DNA of 64,000 nucleotides. Source: Schistocephalus solidus (taxonomy: Eukaryota > Platyhelminthes > Cestoda > Diphyllobothriidea > Diphyllobothriidae). The position numbers and the translations under genes were made by a program. Positions within the stretch are counted from its first letter, which is position 1; each line of letters starts with the position of its first letter. Shown here piece after piece: positions 44,201 to 56,299 of this stretch. The notes beneath the pieces were generated by a model. The model was not told the DNA's origin and did no database searches. It was given only the letters and a program-made list of their open reading frames with translations. Location of the stretch: contig WEDG01001520.1 in NCBI GenBank assembly GCA_017591395.1, positions 62,001-126,000 of the forward strand, written 5' to 3'.

Positions 44201-47200
44201 CATATTGCGCTTGTCAATTTTATGGGCCTTACTGCGTCCCCTCTGATGCCAATCTCATACCCCTGTTTCGTTGCTTGATTAGATTCGGTAACTCTGGTTT
44301 CCACACTGCGAACGCTGGGCATTACCGTCTTAGTTCTGTTATCTCTTTAGGCAATTGATTCCCTGATGATTTTGGCGTATGTGGAGTGGCTGCATTCATC
44401 CTTAATACAGTTGGTTGGCTAAATGGATAAGTCGAATTCTTTTGAACTAATTTCATTTTAAAGATTGCCAGATTGTTTTCGCCAGCCTTCAGTATGGAAT
44501 GTAGTTCCAAAGACAAAGTCCCCGGCGTTTTAGTTTTTCTGCAGGGGAGTTTTCCGGTTGAAGAACCTCTTTATGCAAGTGACGGAGGTTGTTTTTAGGA
44601 TAGGATCATCGTAATTTGGTCTTTGCTTGCTAGCGAAATTTTGTGATGTCGCAGTCGCAGCGTTCCAAGGCTGTCTTCACCCTTTTTGCCGATCCAGAAT
44701 GCTTTAAGAACTCTTACTTCCATGCCTCGTAAAAAATACTTGTCTAGGAGGCTATGAAGAGAAGCTAGGTTTTTGGCAACGCGGTCTAAATTCAGCCCTT
44801 TCTAAAGCAGTCTCAGATACACCCATTACATCTGTTTTCTTCACAATTCCACTCTTGAAACTGAATCTCCATCTAGTTTACGAAGAGTAATCATCTCTCA
44901 AGTCTGGTGCAGACGTTCGCCGTGCATTTTTTGCAAATCTCTTAGATCGTATTGCAAAGCTTTCATCATGCAATAGCTTATCAAGCCTTACTCCTAAAGA
45001 GCGGCACCTTATCAATTTACTTCCTTTTTACAATCCAGCATGTTTATACGACACATCATCCAGATACCTCCGTAAATAACTTTTAGCTCGTCATTTCTGG
45101 TATCAAACAAAGAGCGAGAAAATATTCGATTGAGAGTCCTTTTATAAATTTCCCTAACTCGCTTTACCTCCATCAGAGTTCAAATCCTCTTCAAGTTGAT
45201 AATTTAAAGCTATCTGCCTACCACCCCAGCTTCTATCTTCGTTCTTATTTCCTTACTATTTACTTGCTCACCATTAATAGTAATCTTATTTGTACCGAAC
45301 TAAAATTTTGGTATGTTGGATTTTTTACTTTCAAAAAACCTAGTCCTCCCTCTCAGTAGCCTTCAACTATCGTAAAGTAACAGCCTTCGTATAGTTGCTA
45401 AGCCTCCTCTGAATAAAGTTTGATCCTTAATTAATTATCGGATAAAACTTTCCTCCACGGATCACATTAAATATTAGCTGGCAGACTGCTATGCCTGTTA
45501 TGTCCCAGGCTATAGACATTGCTGTCGAGCTGTTATGCGTATGGCATGTATAACCGAATACTTTACGCATTAACTACATCTCAACGCTTGGTGGTAGCTT
45601 CTAGCATATTTTTTTGCTGAATTCTATTTAAGGTAGGTTAACATAATCTGAATGCCCTGATTTCTGCCGATGTGCCTGCTTCACGTTTATTATTCTTTTA
45701 TAAAAAGTCAAGTTACTCTTTCGCGTAGTTATTGATAATAAGATAATCTAGAGTAAGGATTAACAACAATGAAGCTTTCATGACATATTCCCAGAGTCGG
45801 TTTTTAACGTTAAGATAATCGCCAGTTAGCTTATAAATTATCTCTACCTGGGTTAATACTTCCAAAAACTTTAAAAAATTTTCAAAGTCGTTTAAATTGG
45901 ATCACTGACGCACAAAAACGATAATGGTTTAAACTTGGTCTTCTCAGATAACTGCTCTCTTATTTTCGTGAATTTTAAGCATGGTTATAGCAAGAGCTCC
46001 CATTTGTTATTTTATTAGGTTTTTGAGCCCATCTTTACAAATAATACCAGACCAGTTCATTCTTCGTATTCGAGATCGTTGACATGGACTACGAGTCACT
46101 GAAGAAACTCCTCAAAGCTGGCAATTAAACAGGTGAGTGTCTTTACTCATTTTATTTTACCTTGGAAATGTGTTTTCAATAATAGGGGCTCCTGAATACA
46201 CTGTTTTCTCTCTGTTGAGCTCCGTACGCAAAGGAAGCTGGAATGCACACAAACGTCTTGGATAGAAAGATTTGTGGCAGGATAGATAGCAGGCAGACAA
46301 ACCCCTTATGCTAAGAAACCATGTGACAGGGGTATGAAGCACTGGAGAAGTTAGGAAAAGAGAAAAAAAGAGAAAGATAATTCTGATACTGAATCCGAAC
46401 TGCGGTAACTTTTAAGAAATGGTCCAAATTAAGCAGAAATGAAAACTGGCAAGACTTGCAAGGTTTACTGAAAACCTCTTTCTGTAACAGAATGTTTATT
46501 CTTCTTTTAAAGCATCTTACTTAATCTAATGTATGCTAAGTCGGGCTATTCTGCTTGAATCCATCGTGTAATTTGTTATCGCAGTCCGAAAAAGTATGAG
46601 GGGAATAATTTCCAACATCAAGCTAGAAGCCTTAGCTCTGAAAAGAAATGAAAACCTTTCTTCCATATTCTGCATGTGAGGTCAAGTATTGTTTCTTCAG
46701 ATATATCTTTCCAGCATCTGATAAAACACCGCTTAACCATATCTACTAAGCTTTCGTATTTACTCAAGACTTGGAGAATGTTCGACGGTTCCTTGTCTGA
46801 ATGCTCGGTGGAGGAAGAAGTAACTGCTCACATTTCTATTCCAATTAACTGTATTTTATGGTTCAGAAAGTCTGCGTAGGACAACCTCAACTGCAGTGTT
46901 GGCAGTCGGAGATTATCTTATTTGTTATATTTTCTTGAATCAGGAGTGTAGTGACTAAACCCAGTTTCTGCGTTTGAACAGTTGCGAAAACCTTGACCTG
47001 CGTCTTTTGGAGTTTTTAGATCGGTATCCTTGGAATATTTAAACAAGGCGTTGTTGGAATTTTTGGTAGTCTAATGAGCACGAGACGCTTTTTCCAATTA
47101 CATCACGGAATCAGCACAAGTTATGCGACCATACAGACTAACGATTAACGAGTTGTGGTCTGACAAACACAGCGTAAAACCAAATGCAAATTTCCTCAAA

Positions 47201-50200
47201 GAGATGACATGAAGGTCTGCGAATAACGACAAGTCGCTTTGAAACCACAATGACGCATCATATACAGATTTTTGGTGATGATTTGCTAGCGAAAGTAATC
47301 ATTTCTGGATCGGCAACTAATCCTGCTCGTGAACTGTATTAGTTACGTGATCAGGCAAAATATGGTTTAAATCATGGAATGTTAAGCTAAATCATGAAAT
47401 GTGCCTTCGATTATTAAGCACCACGGAGGTAACCCTACCACCACCAGCCATTCAAATCCTCCTCTGGCCCAGGGGACCAGAGGAGGTTTTTTTTTGGGGG
47501 GGGGGCAGGAGGGGCTAAATGGTGGGATCAGAGGAGGCAAAGTTGACGGTGGGGCCCCTCACTGGGGCCCCCTCACTGGAAAAAATTGCACAGCGGAACC
47601 CCACGATTTCCTCGCATTTGCAGCCCCCTTTCCTTTATATTAAACGCCCAGCGCACATTGCTTTCCCTGCTAATCGGCCACTACTGATGCACCCCTTATT
47701 GTGGTACTATAAATGGCCCAATGTTATACAATTATTACGGCTTCCATTTAGGTCCATTCAAGTCATTCCTGCAATGTACCCACTCACTCATGAAATAGGA
47801 TATATGCAGATAAATTTTGCGAAGTATTCTATTATAAAAAACGTTAAAAATATGTACATGCGTACGGAAAAGATTTTCATATTCGGTTGACATTGCTGCC
47901 GTTATCCGGAGGTGTTTCCTAAAAAAAAGAAATATGTTGGTAACCGAGACATGCCAGGGCTAGATGAACATTATAAATAGAGTAACAAATCACAAAGTCA
48001 GGATAAAAATTTATGCTACTTAATTAATCATGTTTAAACCTGTAATACTTTTACTGTAAAAAATGTGAGATAATTACCGTATCCTTGGACGCAAGTAGTG
48101 TTTTGAAAATTGCACCATTGGTGGGATATTCCGGCAGCTAAATATGCATGCTAGATTAATTCAAGGGAATAGTTTTAACTTCTCAGTTGCCTCCCGGCAT
48201 TTTTTTTTCCCATCGTAACTGTATCTTGCACCATGGAACCAGTCAATAGCAGTTCTGCGAATAACATCCGCAGAACACTTAATGAGGCTGTTATATTTCC
48301 GAATGGCGTCTACAGACGTCAAGAAAATGTTATGACCTACCAGTGAAAACTACATAGAGTAAGCATGTAATAAATGGCAGCTTTTCGGTTGATTCGTTGC
48401 AGCAGAGGTTGAGGCACAACGGTGGTCCACTTAAAGACGTCAAGAGGTTCCGCACGAACTCTCTTTTATTTCTTTTCCCATCCACAGCCTTTCCATCTGC
48501 AAATCAGGAATGCAAATTTTGAAATAAATATATCATAACCGCCTCATTGCATAATCTGGTGTCCTATTCATTCCTCCAATGAAGTCATTGTATGCCTCCC
48601 CTGTGCACAAGGGCAGACGATAGATCGACGTTTACTTCTTCTTAAGTTTTAAATGTTAATAATCTTGCAGCATAATCCTCAGTTATTTAATTTGCGTCAA
48701 GATGCCGGCATTTGAACGATCTTCCTTTCTACCACCTGCAATGGTTGCACTCTTTAAAAATGCATACTTTATTACTGTGATTGTTATAATTGATCTTCGG
48801 TGCCCTTAAAAATTCAAATGTATCGTATTGGCAAAAAAGATAAAAATATTCTTCCAGGTACCCATTTGGTAGCAAATTATGTCTGATTAAATGTTTTTCG
48901 AACAAAGGGTAGCATCCAATTAAGAAAACATTTTAAATTCCAGAATAACTTTAAAAACGACCCGCCGCATAACTAGAATTTAAAACTGAAAAAAGCATGA
49001 TGGATTCATTCCGTCTATGGAGAGTCACATATTTCTGTATGTTATTAGGAAGAAGTCAAATAGTGCTAATAACATTTTTTCAATAAAGATGGATCATGTT
49101 GCATACTTTATATGCATCACTATTGAATTTAGACACACGGTGCCTTATACATGGATATTTTTTGATCTTTCAAATCTCATTATTCGAAACTTTCTTTTAA
49201 AACCACTACCATTTTTGGGGTTAACAATTTGAATAAGACGTTATCTACGGAATGAATATAAGAACGAATATTTTAGCGCAAGTTTTCTGTAAAATATATT
49301 GAATCATAAGGGGATTGCAAATAAATTGAGTAAATGCATAGTAATTGAATAGTCAGTATAAGAGAGTTTACATTTTGCAAGCTGTCGAAAAGCTTCTCAG
49401 TGACAAACCAGCATCCTGACGCAACTGTATAATCTTAGGATTATTCTGCAGGATAAATGATATTAAAACCCTGTTTTAGTACTTTATTTGAATCGAAAAC
49501 ATATTGAAGGATTTATGTTCACATTTCTTTAGATAGTACATCAACTGTGTTGTAACATTTTTAAATTAACCTCTGAATTACCTATGACAAAATTGAATTT
49601 TCGCGTAATGACAGTGGGAGTCCATTTGTCAGTCTTTTTCGGAAATTCAAACACAAGTATGACGGCTCTGCTGTCCCAGGCTCTAACGTCGTTTGCAAAC
49701 GACAGCTAACGTCAATCATATCTGGCGTGTGCTTTTACGTTGATTAGATAACTGGCCAAGCTCATTCACAAGCAGTGGTTATAGCAAATTTGATGCCAGA
49801 TTCAACACGCTTTAGGCTCTTCTTTTAATATCTTAATTAAAAATTTTTCCGGAGGCAAAATTGACCCTTATATTTTATCTGTCACGTAAGGTATGTTGCA
49901 GCATGGTCTATTAACATCACAAGCACAGTATGATAGAGTAGATGTTGCAATAAAAAATATTCAACCTCAACAACGTGTAAACTGTGTACTCATCTGATCA
50001 TATTTAGACTTTGGAAAGAGATATGCGGGTGTTGAGTGAGCATTGAGTATTTTCGAATATGGTTTAGCGGTTTGATTACTGCTTTCCGTAAGTTGTGTGC
50101 AAGACATAGTGACTTGCATTATAAGGTTAAAAGCTACAATTTTTTCTTTTGCATATTATCTGCTGCGCATCTTCCTGACACGATAAAATGAGAGGTAGGC

Positions 50201-52034
50201 TCTTCATACTTGTACCACAGAGCCTGATCCCTCAGGAGAACAAACAATTCTGAGGATAAAACCCAACCAAACGTAATTACTGCTGTATCTTTAAGTTCTG
50301 ATAAGGATCGGTGGAAAAACAGTTATATCTTAGATGAAATTTTGAAGAGGCTGACTTCCCTCCAAGGGAAAGTTGCTCGAAATTTCAAAAGTTACGGCTA
50401 AACATATGCAGCCAATTTTGACTAGAATATGACTTACAAGATGCAAAATCTAGCGATATGCTCAGGCGAATTAGGAGTAACGAATTGTGACTGCAAATAT
50501 TTTTGAATGGAGAAACATATTTATTGGAGAATATAATCTGAAAGTGAAAGCATTTTAGCCCTACTGATAAAATCAAGACTCTGTCACGATTAAAAGTGCT
50601 CCTAAATAGCTGCTTACTTAGTGAAAATTGTAAATTTTAAGTTTTCTATCAACTATTCAGAACCATAACTCTCTCTATTAAACATTTCGATGAGGGTCAA
50701 AGACACTCTAACAGCACGAAATTTCTCAAATGTAAATCCAAACCCTCCAAACGCTGATATTTGACTTCAGGCTTACAGGATATAATCTGGTTAATCGAAA
50801 AAAACGCCCTTTCTTCTGCACAGCACCTAACGTCTCAGGAAATAGTGGCGTATTCGCACCACTCTCGTTTTATCGCATTTTTTATTTAGGCTAAATTGAA
50901 TATCAGGGATCTGTGAATCATTGTTCTGTAGACGGATGAAAAATAACAAACACAGCTGAATCTAGAGCTGCATTTTGAACCTACTAGGTACTTAGTATCC
51001 CATGCATCCACAACAACTATATCAGCAATAAATAGATAGTTGCAAAGTAACCAATTGAAGTCTTCATATCAATTACATAAAACGATGAACGTTTCAGAGC
51101 TTTACCTAGAAAACTGCAGGGATTGCGTTTTGATGGACGATTTCTGAGATGGTTGGACATGTGTTACATTAAAAGTGGCTTCGGTTGCATTTTCGTTAAG
51201 AAATTAGAAAAATATCAGTTTTATTAGGGAACGGGAAAATGGGCACATGCAAATAAGCTTCCGAATTGAAAAGCTCAAATTTATTTCAAGCGACATTCGC
51301 TTATAACGTGAATATGCTTCAAGTTCAGTGCCGATCATTCTCTCTATTTTAACGTGTTGACTCGTACTTAAGATGTTTACGTACGATAGGCCAAATAAAA
51401 ATTGTCAGGAGAAGGAAACGGAGAATGCAAATTAACTTAAAAACAGCTCCTTTATGCCACCATAGGACCTGATTTATGGTTTTATGTCAGACTGGAACAG
51501 CCTTTAAGAGGAAGGCCTGACGACGACCGTAAAAGTAAGCAGACATGAAATGCGTGCTTTTGCCTGATAGATATCATGGACTCGTTCTCCTCAGAAGAAG
51601 TCGGGACAGCTTCATATCGTGCCTGATTTTCCCATCTATCCACCTTCAAGTTCTGCGAAAACTTCCCGTAAGCAAATGAGTAATCACGTGTTTCATAACT
51701 TTCTTCTGGATGCAGAATTCAGGTAGTTGAACCAAAGCATACATTAATACTTTAAACATTATCAAACGCAGCTGAAGTATATAAATTATTTATGTTTGTA
51801 CAAGATATATTCAGTGCACGGTTGAATGAATGCCCATCGGAGTGTCTCTGAGGCCCGGGGGATTTTTAAATTAACGCAATAAGACGGTATATGTTTTAAG
51901 GGAAGTATTTTGTCTTACTTGTTTGTTTTTCATGTAGGCAAAAGATCTAGATCGAGACCGAAGGCACAACGGAGGAGCAGACCCTGTTACTTGATCGGTG
52001 ACCGTCCCATTCAGCCACATACGAAAGTTCAACT
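44201..52034. other. Long stretch without a recognised gene
   Basis: No transposon motif or long open frame is convincing. Weak points of interest: an open plus segment of about 60 codons at 44,888-45,079 (LKSGADVRRAFFANLLDRIA, then LTPKERHLINLLPFYNPA) of unknown identity; a 14-codon frame at 46,084-46,128 followed by a consensus donor (CAG|GTGAGTG at 46,132/46,133); and the GC-rich hairpin at 47,458. Composition is AT-rich and otherwise featureless. Confidence 0.4.
47458..47505. other. GC-rich hairpin followed by T9 and G10 runs
   Basis: CCTCCTCTGG (47,458-47,467) pairs perfectly with CCAGAGGAGG (47,477-47,486) around a 9-base loop. T9 (47,487-47,495) and G10 (47,496-47,505) follow directly, then more G clusters (GGAGGGG, GGTGGG, GGTGGGGCCCC) to about 47,570. 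The plus strand could form a G-quadruplex. A hairpin plus T run would also stop RNA polymerase III, but no pol III gene is visible upstream. Confidence 0.6.
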
Positions 52035-52830
52035 GTCTTGGTCCGACTATGTTGACCGTATGCTTTACACCTTGGTGATGCAGGGATGGTGAGTTGCACG
52101 TGGATAATTTTAAGTGATAGTTGCCTTGCGTTGCAGCTACCGCAATATCTACTCCTCCTCCTTCTCCACCACCTGAACCTGCTGTCATGATACAGAGTCA
52201 AAAAGACCATAAACGAGCGAGGAGGCAGGTGGCTGGCGTGGCCGGAGCCACCCCTGGGCGTGTAAACAACACCTGCCTCGGATCCCACGAAGTGGGAAAG
52301 CCATAAAAACCACATTAAGAATTAACCATCGCAGCCTGACTCTCAGTCCGCCAGTCAGCCACTCCACACAAAACAAACGTTGGGCTGACCACGCGGTCCG
52401 AGTTATCCCATTAGTTGGCAACCTTCCAAGCCACGGCTTTTTAGCGCACCGTGATAGTTTCAAGCGCGTCAGCTTGTTTACAGGGAGGAAAATGCGCTGA
52501 GCCGTCGACCATACTCTCTTCCCTACCCCAACAATCAGAAAACTGTCCAAGCCGGTTCGTTGGCTGACTTGGAAGTGAGCACAGCTGCTGATGAGCTCTT
52601 CTGCGCGTACTTCTTACAGACATGGCCTACCGAAAAAAAGCCTCAGGATTTCACACAACAAGGGGTTGAATGGCTCACATCTCATATGCGTGAGAGTGCC
52701 GGAAGTCACGTTAAGAAGGAGCCATCGCAACCTGACTCCCAGACCACCAGTCAGCCACTCCACATAACACACATTCGATTGACTGCGAGATCTAAGTGTA
52801 ATTTTCAGTTTGCAACCTTCCAACCCTCCG
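52035..52830 (+). repeat. rep-R composite copy (two blocks)
   Basis: Block 1 from CCGACTATGTTGACCGTATG through AATTAACCATCGCAGCCTGA at about 52,318 and CAGCCACTCCACACAAAACA to 52,560. Block 2 from GACTTGGAAGTGAGCACAGC through GGATTTCACACAACAAGGGG to GGAGCCATCGCAACCTGACT at about 52,720. Core motifs are about 400 bases apart, as at 43,228-43,969. It abuts the 3' side of the RTE-like element. Confidence 0.75.
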
Positions 52831-52969
52831 TCGCTTATCGCCCCACGATATTCTCAAGCTCAGATTGCAAATGCAACAGAGGAGCCACATGGAGAAGGAG
52901 CCGAGGATCCTACATTCCTTTCAATCAATTACGTAGGCTGAAAACATGTTTTTGTGGCAATGCGTGTGA

Positions 52970-53735
52970 TCATGTGAGGTGCAGAGGCTGATGAGGAGAG
53001 ATGTAGTGTTGTCGTATAGCCGGCAGTGTTCTACCGCAAGTTTTGCATGAAGACGCATGTGATCTTATAGGCCCATGTGGTGTGTGAATATGAGAGAACA
53101 GTGGGGATAGTTGATTTCGGGTGTATGTTGGTGTTTCTGGCACTAGTTCGCCGGCCTCTGTACAATTGATTCGCAAGTGACCGATCAGGCCGATGCATGA
53201 CATGCATGTGCGGGGATAATGAGGATACAATAGATCAGGATGTGCCGAGTCTTGGGGCCTCTGCTGCTAGTTTTTTTAGTCGCGCTCATGGGAGGACTGT
53301 TGGAAGTTTTGATGGGTTCGCAAGATGTGTTAGATGTTTAGGCATCGCGGTGGATTCCGCTTTCTTGGATGCGCATCTGACGGAGCAGCCCCATGCGATG
53401 GCTAAATGCGGGTGGGCAGTTAAGGCAATGGAGGCGGCGGTCTCTGCTGCGTGGTGTTGCTGCAGGTACCAGTTTCGCCGGTATTTGTGCGATGGATTCG
53501 CAAGTTACCAACCAGGCCGATTTGTGAGGTGAATGTGTGATCACTATGAGGACAGGTTATTACCGAGTTCCCATCGCCGTTACTGGGTGTGGTGGTGGTA
53601 GCGTTGGTGGAGGGAGCAGGTAGTTGGAGATGGCTTCTGAGGTGGCGGAAGTGGCCCAAGTTGTTTTCGTCACCGTGATCAGCGCAGCGGATGAAGAAGG
53701 AGGAAAGTTTCGGTGATTGTGTGTAACGGTGCATC
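52970..53735 (-). pseudogene. C2H2 zinc-finger tail of the RTE-like element
   Basis: Three finger remnants lie in successive frames: CPHSDHTFTSQIGLVGNLRI then H (53,545 region; second Cys changed to Ser), CLNCPPAFSHRMGLLRQMRI then Q (53,430 region; His lost) and YPHYPRTCMSCIGLIGHLRI (53,200 region; first Cys and later His lost). The spacing and the repeated G-L-x-x-x-x-R-I pattern mark C2H2 fingers, probably for nucleic-acid binding. No finger keeps all four metal ligands. They follow the reverse transcriptase in the same orientation. Confidence 0.65.
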
Positions 53736-54029
53736 GATGAAGTTGGTATCAGTGGTTGAAGTGGTCATCGTCATTGGCTATGAGTCAGATGTGACAGAAA
53801 TTGATGTTGTGGGGTTAATGTTGTATTGAGTTCGAAGCTGTCACAACAAGCCGATTCACGCGCGGAATGTGCGTTAACACCGTGGGGACGTTGGCATGAC
53901 ATGGGCATAGTCAGTGTTGATTCCAGTTGCTTGTGACTTGCGTGCCCCCCTTTCGGCCTTAGCATCGGCGATTAGGTTAGCCTTATAGATTGCTGAACCA
54001 TTTTTCACGAATCTTCTCCATGTCAGCCT

Positions 54030-55270
54030 ATTCTGGGCTAGGTCCTCCCAGGTATCCGGGTTGATTTGCAGTTGCTTCAGACATTTCTTTCCGGTGTCCT
54101 TGTAGCATCGTTTTTGATCTCCCTGTTGGTGAACACCCGTAGCAAAATCTTCGTAGAAAAGTCATTCGGATAATGGCTCGTCGTCCATTTTCACCAGGTG
54201 GATGATCCATTGCATTTGCACTTGCCTCAACATGGCATGGATGCTGAGGATTCCGGTGCGCTCCAGGACTTCCGTGTCCGGGATCCTGTCTTGCCATCTC
54301 AGCTTCAGTATTCTGCGGAGGCAGCTGAAATGGAAGTGCTTCAGCTTCCTGGCATGCATCGAGTAGGTGGTTGAGGTCTCCGTTCCGTAAAGGAGTGTCG
54401 TCAAGACAATGGCTTCATGCATTTTCAGTCTAATATTCAGGTGAATACGGTGGCGATTTCACATGGAGGACTGCAGCTGACCAAAGGCCTGATTGGCTTG
54501 GTTTCCCCATTTTTGATTTGAGCGCCATTGACATAAATTCGGGGAGCATTGCATTTCGCGCTGGGTGGCGGTTCGTACATGACCACCAATTTGTCCGTAT
54601 TGATTGTTAATCCAAAATTGACACAGACTGCGACGAAGAGGTTCATGCTCCTTTGCATGTCCTCCCCCGTCACATTGTTAAGGGCGCAATCGTCTGCGAA
54701 GATCAAGTCATGAACTGTAGTCGTAGACACACGCGTTGGGGCCTGCGTACGCCAACTGTTGAGAAGTTGCCCATCAGTTCTGTTGGCGATGCGGATCCCA
54801 GGGCTCTTATCACGGTAGGCGTCCATCAGCATAGCAAAGAACATGAGACTGAAGTGGATAGGGGCAGATACGCTGCCCTGCTTCACTCCACTGGTCACTG
54901 AGAAGGCTTCAGATCGCGCCCGATTATCAGTTACGGGCGCCATAATGTGATCGTAGAGTTGACGCACCATCTGAGCGAATCTCTCAGGACAGCCGAATTT
55001 CTGCATGACTTTCCACAGTCTGTCGCGATTCACCGTGTCAAAGGTTTTCGTCAGATCCACGAAAGGTGTGTAGATGGGGGTTCGAATCTACTGGAATTTC
55101 TCTTGTAGCTGGCACTCGGCGAAGATCATGTCAGTTGTTCCGCGGTGTCGTAGGAAACCATATTAGCGTTCCGGGAGTAGTCACTGCTCTAGTTGACCGT
55201 TCAGATGGGGGGAGCCCTTCCTGGCGATGTTGAGCAACTAGATGCCTATGCGTTTATCACAGATTTGTCA
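54030..55270 (-). pseudogene. RTE-like reverse transcriptase and C-terminal part
   Basis: The fingers are readable near 55,160 (YGFLRHRGTTDMIFAECQL). The 207-codon frame 55,060-54,437 has DLTKTFDTVNRDRLWKVMQK (motif A, Asp kept), SGVKQGSVSAPIHFSLMF (motif B) and LIFADDCALNN (motif C FADD at 54,689-54,700). Frames to 54,028 add EAIVLTTLLYGTETSTTYS, LKLRWQDRIPDTEVLERTGI and MLRQVQMQWIIHLVKMDDEP, the usual tail of RTE proteins. Internal frameshifts break it. The catalytic core itself is unusually well kept. Confidence 0.8.
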
Positions 55271-55384
55271 GTTCCCGTTCTGATTCTAGAGATGGACGAT
55301 GGTCGCGTCTTTGAAATCTTGGGGAACGTTTCCTTGTCGCCACAGGTCGTAGAATTTGTCCTTCTCCACATCAGAGCTCGTCAA

Positions 55385-55760
55385 TGGGCAGGGGTGTAGG
55401 CACTGATGATTGTGACGAACTTGTCTCCCCAGAGAGGCAAATGGAGGCTCATCAGGTGATCATTGATATTTTTTGGTAGATAGGGGAGACGTCCCACGAA
55501 GTCGTTTCAGATGGCAAAGCAGACACCAGCGTCTCGTCGCTCGGCCTTTGGCCGGCCGCACCAGAAGAATGTGTAGCTGGCACCCATCTCCAGCTAACCT
55601 TGCTCAGAGAATCGGGACTCGCTGAGAGCAGCAATGTACACCTTGTACTGTGCCAGTTCCCGAGTGACTAGCGCCGTCATCCGTTCCGTCCGGTTTTTCC
55701 TCGGATTGTCTTAAACGAGAGCGAACTTTCCAGGCTGCTAGCGTGAGTGAACTCACGTGA
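55385..55760 (-). pseudogene. RTE-like APE endonuclease (partial)
   Basis: Minus-strand frames give LTLAAWKVRSRL (first strand), then across a frameshift LVTRELAQYKVYIAALSESR (Mg-binding region, Glu in place), FSEQG, YTFFWCGRPKAERRDAGVCF, AIRNDFVGRLPYLPKNINDH, LMSLHLPLWGDKF and VTIISAYTP. The GDFN and SDH motifs that should follow are missing, apparently by deletion before the reverse transcriptase. Without them the nuclease cannot act. Confidence 0.75.
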
Positions 55761-56299
55761 GCAGCCTGGAAGGTATGGCGCGGGGTATGAGGACGGGGAG
55801 TATTGTTGTTTGTTTGAGTTTTATGACAACGTATTGCGATCTGCGAGCCGCGGCCGGCTGCAGAAGTTGCGATACCCAGCATTTGTTTAGGGTACCTTTT
55901 CTAGCCTCTTCTTCCGCAAGGAGGCAAGATGTGTTGTCTCTTAATAGGGCTGGTGGACATCCCAGACGGCTGCTAAATCAAACTATGGGTCACGGTTTTG
56001 TTTTAGTTAGAGATTGACCCAAGTTAGCCTGGACCGCCTACGGGTTGCTTTCGCGCCCGCCGTAGGACTTTTTGAGAGGGGGGGAGGTGGAAACTTCGAA
56101 AGTCAGACATACCAGATGTGATTGCACATACAACACTGGAGACGTTCACCTGGCTTAGACCACCGGTCGTAACGGTTGCCCGGGTTGTGACCAATGGGAG
56201 GAACCCAGCTTCGAGGAGCCCTAGGTGAGAGTTGGATACCAGTAAGGGGCGGCCACGGGAGCATTCACTATATGTACGAGACAAATGGAGTGACCAAAT

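Larger units (their letters stand above)
52970..56290 (-). mobile_element. RTE-like element with C-terminal zinc fingers
   Basis: From high to low coordinates: a 5' leader (56,290 to about 55,760, GC-rich, starting near GTCTCGTACATATAGTGAAT), an APE endonuclease, a reverse transcriptase, a C-terminal linker and three C2H2 finger remnants ending near 52,975. The order and sequence match a family I recall as abundant in diphyllobothriidean tapeworm genomes. The GC content is visibly higher than in the surroundings. It is the most complete of the minus-strand elements but carries many frameshifts. Confidence 0.75.

Noticed and set aside
47401..47890. Overlapping plus frames of 80 and 123 codons across the G-rich tract
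   Set aside because: Glycine- and proline-rich translation arises from homopolymer and G-rich DNA; no motif or splice context supports coding.
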